Below, in pieces: positions 13,851-19,610 of a DNA stretch of 19,610 nt. Origin of the DNA: CAWELS01 sp964468205 (GTDB lineage Bacteria; Acidobacteriota; Terriglobia; Bryobacterales; Bryobacteraceae); contig CAYXVG010000088.1 of NCBI GenBank assembly GCA_964468205.1, forward strand, positions 1-19,610, read 5' to 3'. A program made the position numbers and the translations under genes. The stretch's first letter is position 1, and every line of letters begins with the position of its first letter. The notes beneath the pieces were generated by a model. It did not search any database. It was not told where the DNA came from and saw nothing but the letters and a program-made list of their open reading frames with translations.

Positions 13851-15206
13851 ATGAACAATTTAAGCTCGCAAGAAAGTTTACATGGTTTACCGGTGGATCC
13901 GCGGGATCTGCGCCGTTTGTTAGAGCGTATCAGTGCCAGCCGGTACTTCAAGCGGTCACGCCGGCTGGTCGACTTTCTCAATTACATATGCGATCGGGCG
14001 CTGACGGGCAGGTTCGAAGACATCCACGAGCAGAAGATTGGAAGCCGGGTGTTCGGCCGGCGGGACAATTACGACACCGGGGCCGACAATATTGTGCGGG
14101 TGGAGGCGCGTGAGCTCCGGCAGCGGCTGGAGGCGTATTTCGAGGCGGAAGGCGAGTCCGAACCGGTGGTCATCACGGTACCGAAGGGCGCCTACGTGCC
14201 GGTTTTCGCGAGGCGTGATTTGGCGCATTCCGAAAATGGAGCCGCAGGGGCGCCAGAGCCGGATTCGCGGCCGGGCGGGCAGGCGGGGGGCCGATCACGC
14301 TTGCTGTGGGCGCTCGGGTCGTTGGTGATTGTGCTGGCGACATCGACGGCCATTCTCGCATTCCGCAACCCGGAGCCTCCCGCTGTTGCGCTTGACGGCC
14401 CCGGAACTTCGCTGCATCGATTCTGGCAGCAGTTCTTCCGGCCAGGCTCGCCGGTGCTCGTCTGCGTGGCCGATTCGAATTTCGCGCTGCTCCAGGATCT
14501 CCGAAAGGAGTCCGCTTCTTTTGAGGAGTACGCGAGCGGGAGCTACTTTTCCGAACGCCTGCGGCCGGCGACTTCCTCGGAGACCAACAGGATGCTTTCC
14601 CTCATAGCATCCCGGCGTTATACCAGCGTCGCGGAGGTGGCGATTTTGTCACGACTCCTTTCGTTGGACCGGTATTCGAGCCGGTTGACCGTGCGTTCGG
14701 CTCGTGAAGTCCGGTTGGGGGACCTGCGCGGGCAGAACGTGATCTTGACCGGCAGTTACCGCTCGAACCCGTGGGCAGGAGTCTTCGCGAACCGGCGGAA
14801 CTTTGCCATCAAGTACGACGTGGAGCGCGAGGTTCCGATGGTGATAAACAAGAATCCCTTGCCGGGCGAGCCGGCTAAATTCGTTGGCGACCCGGTTCGG
14901 GAAGACGCGTATGTCGCCTATGGAATTGTGGCCTATCTTGCCAACCTTGACCGGACCGGTCATGTGCTGATCCTGGCGGGGACCAACATGGAGGGGACGC
15001 AGACGGCCGGTGAGTTGATGACGAGCCCAGACCATTTCGAGGAAGCGATGGACCGTCTCGGGTTGGCGGTATCCGCTGAGTTTCCGGAGTTCGAGGTGGT
15101 GGTGAAGCTGGCGACGGTTGGCGGCTCGTCGATTTCCAGCGAAATCATCGCTGCCCGGCTCGCTCAGCCGGCCGAAGCTGACGGGCGCCGGCAGGCGCGC
15201 CGCTGA
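13851..15206 (+). CDS. Membrane-anchored winged-helix transcriptional regulator
   Basis: Protein of 451 residues with three parts. Residues about 20-120 form a winged-helix-type DNA-binding domain of a kind frequent in Acidobacteriota; visible words are SRYFKRSRRLVDFLNYI, IGSRVFGRRDNYDTGADNIVRVEARELRQRLEAYF (given in parts along 63-97) and VPKGAYVPVF, the last being the wing strand. Residues 121-149 are a Gly/Pro/Arg-rich linker. Residues 150-171 are a transmembrane helix (LLWALGSLVIVLATSTAILAF). Residues 172-451 would lie in the periplasm and resemble no domain I can name. The topology recalls ToxR/CadC one-component regulators, which bind DNA while tethered to the membrane. It is divergent from the receptor gene, so it is the likely controller of the receptor and enzyme genes. 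The ATG has only a weak AGG upstream. Confidence 0.8.
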   Translation: MNNLSSQESLHGLPVDPRDLRRLLERISASRYFKRSRRLVDFLNYICDRALTGRFEDIHEQKIGSRVFGRRDNYDTGADNIVRVEARELRQRLEAYFEAEGESEPVVITVPKGAYVPVFARRDLAHSENGAAGAPEPDSRPGGQAGGRSRLLWALGSLVIVLATSTAILAFRNPEPPAVALDGPGTSLHRFWQQFFRPGSPVLVCVADSNFALLQDLRKESASFEEYASGSYFSERLRPATSSETNRMLSLIASRRYTSVAEVAILSRLLSLDRYSSRLTVRSAREVRLGDLRGQNVILTGSYRSNPWAGVFANRRNFAIKYDVEREVPMVINKNPLPGEPAKFVGDPVREDAYVAYGIVAYLANLDRTGHVLILAGTNMEGTQTAGELMTSPDHFEEAMDRLGLAVSAEFPEFEVVVKLATVGGSSISSEIIAARLAQPAEADGRRQARR

Positions 15207-15218
15207 AGGATCTCACCG

Positions 15219-16502
15219 TTAGAGGAACCGGCGGAAGACTTCCGAACCCGCATAGGAGAGTTCGCTCCGCTTTTCGATCTCGAGCAATCGATTGAATTTG
15301 GCCAGGCGCTCGGAGCGTGTGACGGAGCCGGGTTTGATCTGCCCCGCGCCGGAGGCCACGGCAAGGTCCGAGAGGAACGCATCTTCGGTTTCACCGGAGC
15401 GGGTGGAGATCACGGCCAGGAAGCCGGCCTCACGGGCGCGGTCGATCACCTGGAAGGTCTCGGTGAGCGTGCCGATCTGGTTCATCTTCACCAGGACCGC
15501 GTTGGCGGCGTTTTCGCGGATGCCGCGTTCGAGGCGCTCCGGATTGGTGGTGAAGAAGTCATCCCCGAGCACCTGAATGCGGCGGCCGAGGCGCGCGGTG
15601 CAAGTCTGCCAGCCCGCCCAGTCATCCTGATCGAGGGCGTCTTCGATGGAGAGGATCGGGTAGCGGCCGCACCACTCCTCGAGCAGGCCGACCATGCCGG
15701 CGGCGTCGAGGACGCGGCCTACGGTTTCGAGGTGGTAACGGCCATCGCGGTGGAAGTGCGCGGAGGCGACGTCGATGGCGATGGAGACCTCATCTCCGGG
15801 GCGGCAGCCGGCCCGTTCGATGGCTTCGGTGAGGATCTGGAGCTCGATTTCATTGCGCTCCACCAGCGGCCCCCATCCGCCCTCGTCGGCCACGCCGGTG
15901 AGGACATAGCCGCGCTCCTTCACGATCTCGTAGGTGGCGCGGTGGATGCCGGCTAGCGCGACCAGTGCTTCGGAGAAGGTGGCGTAGCCGTGCGGGATGG
16001 CGAGGAAGTCCTGGAACTCGATGTTGCGGAAGGCGTGGAGGCCGCCGGAGAGGATGTTGACCATCGGGACGGGCAGGCTGGCGGGGCGGTTTCCGCGGAG
16101 CGACTCCCAGAGCGGCTGTTGCCGGGCGGCGGCCACGGCCCGGGCCACCGCGCAGGAGACGCCGAGGATGGCGTTCGCGCCGAGGCGGCTCTTGCCGGGC
16201 GTCCCGTCGAGTTCGATCATTAGCCGGTCGATGGCCTCCTGGGCTTCCGCATCCTTTCCTTCGAGGGCCGGGCCGAGGACGGTTTCGACATGGGAACAAG
16301 CTTTGCGGACCCCTTCACCGGCGAAGCGCTTCGGATCGCCATCGCGCAACTCGTGTGCCTCGTGCCGGCCGGTTGAGGCGCCGGAGGGAACCTGCGCCCA
16401 GGCGGCGGCGCCATCACTGAGCTCCGCCTCCACGGCAACTGTGGGGCGGCCACGTGAGTCGAGGATTTCGAGGGCGTTCAAGCGCCGGATGGTGAGGCTC
16501 AT
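15219..16502 (-). CDS. Enolase family protein (phosphopyruvate hydratase-like) with altered catalytic residues
   Basis: Protein of 427 residues aligning with enolase over its whole length. Kept features, with yeast enolase numbers in brackets: VPSGASTG loop at 38-45, His156 (159), Glu207 (211) in DEGG, metal ligands Asp244 (246), Glu287 (295) and Asp314 (320), Lys339 (345) in KMNQIGTLTET, and Lys390 (396) in GQIKPGS. Two active-site positions differ: the loop S-H-R-S-G-E-T-E-D reads S-T-R-S, replacing His373 by Thr367, and Glu168 is replaced by Asp165. The protein is thus either a reduced-activity or altered-specificity enolase. Its ATG overlaps the stop of the upstream kinase gene by 4 bases, so the two form a translationally coupled operon. 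A glycolytic enolase elsewhere in the genome would be expected. Convergent with the regulator, 12 bases apart. Confidence 0.88.
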   Translation of the reverse strand: MSLTIRRLNALEILDSRGRPTVAVEAELSDGAAAWAQVPSGASTGRHEAHELRDGDPKRFAGEGVRKACSHVETVLGPALEGKDAEAQEAIDRLMIELDGTPGKSRLGANAILGVSCAVARAVAAARQQPLWESLRGNRPASLPVPMVNILSGGLHAFRNIEFQDFLAIPHGYATFSEALVALAGIHRATYEIVKERGYVLTGVADEGGWGPLVERNEIELQILTEAIERAGCRPGDEVSIAIDVASAHFHRDGRYHLETVGRVLDAAGMVGLLEEWCGRYPILSIEDALDQDDWAGWQTCTARLGRRIQVLGDDFFTTNPERLERGIRENAANAVLVKMNQIGTLTETFQVIDRAREAGFLAVISTRSGETEDAFLSDLAVASGAGQIKPGSVTRSERLAKFNRLLEIEKRSELSYAGSEVFRRFL

Positions 16503-17491
16503 GCGATTGTCTCCTGGAGGAGGGCGGCGATGCGCTCCGGCGGGTCCAGGATCAGCTCGCGGGCGCGATCCCGGATGTGCCGGCGGACTTTGTCATCGGT
16601 GATGTACTCGGCCGGCGACTTCCCGTCGATGCGGGCCAGCAAGAGGCAGCCGAGGTGCCGGCAGGTTCCGGTTTCGAACCAGCCTCTGGCCGCTCCGGGC
16701 AGAAGCGGCTCGAGCTCCCGCCAATAGATCATGGCCAGCTCGCGGAACCGGCCGGCAAGGCGCGGCAGGTGGAAGGCCTTGAGCACCAGGTGATTCAGCA
16801 GGAAGGCAGCGTCGAAGGACGGGTCGCCGAAGTGGATTACCTCCCAGTCGATGGCTGTGACGCTGGGGCCGTCGACGAGGAAGTTCTTCGGGCTCCAGTC
16901 ACCGTGGACGGCGCAGCGGCAGCGGGTACGGGCGTCCTGGATGCGGGAGCGGATGGCGGCGGCGAGATCGGGGTGACGCGACGCGGTGAACTCGTGATAT
17001 GGATCGAGCCGGAGTTGGCCGAAGGCGTGGAGGTCGCCGAAGTCCCGCTCCCAAGAAGGGGATTCCCAGGTGGCCCGGATCATCGCTCCGTGGATGTGGG
17101 CGACGCGGGCCGCGGTTTCCGGTTGGCAGACTCCGTCCATCAGTGCGGCCTTCCAAGTGACCGCGGACTCCGGGGTGGCGCTCATGGCAAACAGGTATTT
17201 CGGAGAGTCAGTGAAGTAGACTTCGGGCACCGCTCCGGGCGGGAGGTGGCCTTCGAGGTTCTGAATGGCCCGCCACTCCCGCTCGATGCGGTTGCGGTCG
17301 GCCGGCCAGTCCTCTTCGACCCGGAGCTTCGGGAGGGACTGTTTGAGGACCATCCGCATGCCGGCGGCTTCGGCCAGCAGCACGATGTTCGAGACGCCGC
17401 CGCCCAAGGGGCGGACGCGCCATCGCCGCCCGCGGAAGCCTTCACGGGAGTCGAGGTAAGCGGCGGCGTTCTGGGGGGTGAGCTCGAACAA
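16499..17491 (-). CDS. APH/MtnK-like small-molecule kinase (phosphotransferase family)
   Basis: Soluble kinase of 330 residues with the aminoglycoside-phosphotransferase/choline-kinase fold. Visible motifs are the nucleotide loop LGGGVSNIVLL at 29-39, Lys50 in VLKQSLPKLRV, the catalytic HGDWSPKN at 196-203 with Asp198 and Asn203, and the metal-binding IDWE at 214-217. The segment K-Q-x-L-P-K-x-R-V...DWPADRNRIEREW is closer to 5-methylthioribose kinase than to antibiotic kinases, so a sugar or polyol hydroxyl is a likelier target than an aminoglycoside. The start is a TTG at 17491, the only start codon after the in-frame stop at 17495-17497. It is the first gene of a two-gene operon with the enolase-like protein, suggesting that the kinase product or a derivative is the enolase-like protein's substrate. 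The next gene is divergent. Confidence 0.85.
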   Translation of the reverse strand: MFELTPQNAAAYLDSREGFRGRRWRVRPLGGGVSNIVLLAEAAGMRMVLKQSLPKLRVEEDWPADRNRIEREWRAIQNLEGHLPPGAVPEVYFTDSPKYLFAMSATPESAVTWKAALMDGVCQPETAARVAHIHGAMIRATWESPSWERDFGDLHAFGQLRLDPYHEFTASRHPDLAAAIRSRIQDARTRCRCAVHGDWSPKNFLVDGPSVTAIDWEVIHFGDPSFDAAFLLNHLVLKAFHLPRLAGRFRELAMIYWRELEPLLPGAARGWFETGTCRHLGCLLLARIDGKSPAEYITDDKVRRHIRDRARELILDPPERIAALLQETIA

Positions 17492-17497
17492 GTTTCA

Positions 17498-17503
17498 ATC
17501 ATA
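17498..17503 (-). promoter_or_regulatory. Candidate -10 box of the kinase-enolase operon
   Basis: TATGAT on the minus strand matches the sigma-70 -10 consensus at five of six positions and lies 6 bases before the TTG start at 17491. No matching -35 hexamer is seen. If real, the transcript would start at or next to the start codon. Chance occurrence is possible. Confidence 0.25.
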
Positions 17504-17538
17504 GCAATCGAGGTTTCGCGAGTTGGGAGAATGGAAGT

Positions 17539-19413
17539 ATGAGGATTGCCGCCATGTTGCTTGCGGGCGCGACGCTGGTTTTCGCCCAGGAGGCCGGGGA
17601 TGAGCTCGAGCGCATGGTGAAGCTGATGGCGAAGATCGGCCATAGCCGATCGCCGGACTTCTCGCCTGACGGCGACCGGGTCGCTTTTCTCTCGAACATC
17701 TCCGGCTCGCCGCAGGTGTGGACCGTTCCGGTGGAGGGCGGCTGGCCGGCGAAAGTGACCTCTCTTGATGACCCGGTGACTTCGCTCGGATGGTCGCCGG
17801 CGGGCGACTGGCTGGCGATAGCGGCGGCTCCGGGTGGCGGGATGAACAGCCAGGTCTATTTGCTCCGGCCGGACGGGCGCGGGCTGCGGCGGATCACTTG
17901 GGGCGGCAGGACGAACAACCATCTCGGGCGGTGGAGCCGGGACGGCAAGACGCTGGCGTTCTCTTCGAACCGGCGAAGGCCAGAGTCGCTCGATGCCTAT
18001 CTGTTCGAGCCGGCGCGGTGGCGGGCCCGGCTCCGGGTGAAGAATCCCGGCGTTGGCTTCATCACGGATATTAGTCCGGACGGCCGGTGGGCCGTGGTGA
18101 GCCGCATGGAAAGCCGCAGCGACAATAACCTGTTCCTGGCGGATCTGCGGCGGGGCCGCGAGAAGCTGCTGACACCCCACGTGCCTCCCGGCAGTTTCGG
18201 AGGCGGGCTGTTTTCGGCAGACGGGCGAGTGGTGTATCTTTCCTCGAACAAGGGTCGCGACCGGATCGCATTCGCCGCCGTTGCGATTGATGAGGAGGGT
18301 GAGCCGGGCGAGATCGAGGTAATCGCGGCGCGGGACGATGCGGAGTTGGACGAGTTCGATGTCACCGAAGACGGCACGGCGGCGGCGCTCGTGTGGAATG
18401 TGGCCGGCAAGAGCGAGCTGGCGCTGGTGGATCTGGCGGACGGATCGGTGACACCGGGCCCCGAGCTGCCAGCCGAGGTGACAGGGGAGATCCGTTTCTC
18501 CCGCGACGGGCGGCGCATGGCGATGACGATTTCGGGGGCGATCCGGCCAGCCGACATCTGGGTGCTGGACCGCGAGTCCGGCGGGTTGGCGCAGTTGACC
18601 CACAGCCCGCACGCCGGGGTGGATCTGGAGCAACTGGCGAGACCGCGGCTGCTGCGGTTCCGGTCGCACGACGGAGTGGAGATCAGCGGGTGGCTGTACC
18701 GGCCGCGGGACGCCGGCGAGGTGGGGGCGGTTGTGCTGAGTTTTCACGGCGGTCCGGAAGGGCAGGAGCGTCCGTCATTCCGGGCGGACTACCAGGCGCT
18801 GGTGGCGCTGGGGATTTCGGTGTTCGCGCCGAACGTTCGCGGCTCGTCCGGTTTCGGGAAGGCGTTCGTCAACATGGACAACGGCCCGCTGCGCTGGAAC
18901 GCCGTGAAGGACATCAAGGCCTGCGTGGAATACCTGGTGCGGGAGAAGATCGCCGATCCGAAACGGGTGGGCATCATGGGCGGTTCGTACGGAGGGTACA
19001 TGACGATGGCGGGGCTGGCGGAGTATCCGGAACTGTTCGCTGCAGGTGCGAATCTCTACGGGGTAGTGAACTTCGAGACATTCTTCGCCGAGACGGAGCC
19101 GTGGATGGCGGCCATCTCGAAAGTGGAGTACGGCGACCCGGAAACGCAGGCGGACATGTTGCGGGAGCTGTCGCCCATTAACAAGGTGGACCGGGTGCGG
19201 GCGCCGGTGATCGTGCTCCACGGGGCGAACGATACGAACGTGCCGGTGGTGGAGGCGGAGCAGGTTGTGGAGGGCCTGCAGAAGCGGAATGTGCCGGTGG
19301 AGTACATCGTGTTCCCGGATGAGGGGCATGGGTTCCGGCAGACGAAGAACCGGATCCGGGTGATGGTGGCGGTGGCACGGTGGTTTGAGCGGCATTTGGG
19401 GGTGGGGGATTGA
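17539..19413 (+). CDS. Exported S9 family peptidase (prolyl oligopeptidase / acylaminoacyl peptidase type)
   Basis: Serine peptidase of 624 residues. A signal peptide (MRIAAMLLAGATLVFAQ) directs it out of the cytoplasm. Residues about 30-360 form a beta-propeller with repeated PD40/TolB-like blades (for example RSPDFSPDGDRVAFLSN, GRWSRDGKTLAFSSN, ITDISPDGRWAVVSR). Residues about 380-620 are an alpha/beta-hydrolase domain with the catalytic triad Ser483 in GGSYGGYM, Asp565 in HGANDTNVP and His597 in DEGHGF. FHGGPEGQ at 402-409 gives the oxyanion-hole region, and NVRGSSGFG is a further S9 hallmark. Length and layout fit the S9C acylaminoacyl-peptidase/dipeptidyl-peptidase group, which removes residues from short peptides. 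The ATG is preceded by GGGAGAATGGAAGT. It stands alone, divergent from the kinase gene and convergent with the next. Confidence 0.93.
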   Translation: MRIAAMLLAGATLVFAQEAGDELERMVKLMAKIGHSRSPDFSPDGDRVAFLSNISGSPQVWTVPVEGGWPAKVTSLDDPVTSLGWSPAGDWLAIAAAPGGGMNSQVYLLRPDGRGLRRITWGGRTNNHLGRWSRDGKTLAFSSNRRRPESLDAYLFEPARWRARLRVKNPGVGFITDISPDGRWAVVSRMESRSDNNLFLADLRRGREKLLTPHVPPGSFGGGLFSADGRVVYLSSNKGRDRIAFAAVAIDEEGEPGEIEVIAARDDAELDEFDVTEDGTAAALVWNVAGKSELALVDLADGSVTPGPELPAEVTGEIRFSRDGRRMAMTISGAIRPADIWVLDRESGGLAQLTHSPHAGVDLEQLARPRLLRFRSHDGVEISGWLYRPRDAGEVGAVVLSFHGGPEGQERPSFRADYQALVALGISVFAPNVRGSSGFGKAFVNMDNGPLRWNAVKDIKACVEYLVREKIADPKRVGIMGGSYGGYMTMAGLAEYPELFAAGANLYGVVNFETFFAETEPWMAAISKVEYGDPETQADMLRELSPINKVDRVRAPVIVLHGANDTNVPVVEAEQVVEGLQKRNVPVEYIVFPDEGHGFRQTKNRIRVMVAVARWFERHLGVGD

Positions 19414-19456
19414 GACAAGCAGGGCACAGAGTTTTGGCAGTGGGGGTGGTTGCTGG

Positions 19457-19610
19457 TTATTTGGTTTGTTTGCGTTGGATGGCCCACTCGGAGAAGGGGG
19501 AGCGGGCGGGGCGGATGTGGACGTTCAGGAGATAGGGTTCGCCGGAGGCGAAGGCGCGCTGGACGGCGGGGCCGAGCTGCTCGATGGCGGTGAGGTTTTC
19601 CGCCTTCCCG
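19457..19610 (-). CDS. C-terminal end of a probable TPP-dependent enzyme (5' end outside window)
   Basis: An open frame enters from the right edge and ends at a TAA (19457-19459), giving 50 visible residues. The segment ENLTAIEQLGPAVQRAFASG followed by EPYLLNVHIRP resembles the last helix and strand of the acetolactate synthase/benzoylformate decarboxylase family (...L..Al..A...g.P.lidV...). That is the only basis for the call, and the catalytic core is outside the window. The frame is convergent with the S9 peptidase gene, 43 bases away, with no clear terminator between them. Confidence 0.55.
   Translation of the reverse strand, partial: GKAENLTAIEQLGPAVQRAFASGEPYLLNVHIRPARSPFSEWAIQRKQTK

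Noticed and set aside
16499..17491. Antibiotic (aminoglycoside) resistance kinase
   Set aside because: The fold motifs are shared, but the lysine region resembles methylthioribose kinase and the gene is coupled to an enolase-like gene, which points to metabolism.
17492..17538. ATG at 17500-17502 (minus) as kinase start
   Set aside because: It is out of frame with the kinase motifs, and the kinase frame has a stop at 17495-17497, leaving TTG 17491 as the earliest start.
17182..18747. 521-codon open frame on the minus strand
   Set aside because: It overlaps the S9 peptidase in antisense and the kinase out of frame; the Pro/Arg/His-rich translation has no recognisable domain.
1..19610. Mobile elements, CRISPR, tRNA/rRNA, phage or toxin-antitoxin genes
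   Set aside because: I found no transposase, integrase, repeat-spacer array, cloverleaf or rRNA-like sequence, and composition is even across the window apart from the divergent region near 13.5-13.9 kb.

Overview
The window is high-GC DNA from a bacterium most like an acidobacterium of the Solibacter/Bryobacter type. This lineage call is an inference from gene content, not from a marker gene. The supporting content is an Oar-like TonB-dependent receptor with an N-terminal carboxypeptidase-regulatory domain, a membrane-anchored winged-helix regulator of a type common in that phylum, Tat-exported sugar-acid enzymes, a Gfo/Idh/MocA oxidoreductase with a Tat signal, and an S9 peptidase with a propeller. 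I saw no rRNA, tRNA, CRISPR, insertion sequence or phage gene.

Layout. 1-1190 (minus) is an O-antigen ligase-type membrane protein cut by the window edge. 1300-2437 (plus) is an overlapping pair, a PEBP/YbhB-type protein and an RraA-fold protein. 2486-3933 (minus) is an ECF sigma factor, a small single-pass membrane protein (likely anti-sigma) and an exported protein of unknown function. 3994-13480 (minus) is a run of five genes: TonB-dependent receptor, two tandem mannonate-dehydratase-like enolase-superfamily proteins, a Gfo/Idh/MocA oxidoreductase and a LarA-like (DUF2088) protein. 13851-15206 (plus) is the divergent membrane-bound winged-helix regulator. 15219-17491 (minus) is a two-gene operon of an APH/MtnK-like kinase and an unusual enolase paralog. 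17539-19413 (plus) is an exported S9 peptidase. 19457-19610 (minus) is the C-terminal end of a probable TPP-dependent enzyme.

Main reading. The 4-15 kb block looks like a dedicated uptake and conversion system for a sugar acid or related hydroxy acid. The outer-membrane receptor would import it. Three consecutive enzymes carry twin-arginine signals and would act outside the cytoplasm. A LarA-type protein, from a family that includes 2-hydroxy-acid racemases and aldonate C2-epimerases, would act in the cytoplasm. The divergent regulator spans the membrane and could sense the substrate in the periplasm. The second dehydratase paralog and the LarA-like protein both lack residues expected of characterised relatives, so the chemistry may be new. 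Separately, the kinase and enolase-like pair is a compact two-enzyme unit whose enolase has changes at two catalytic positions.
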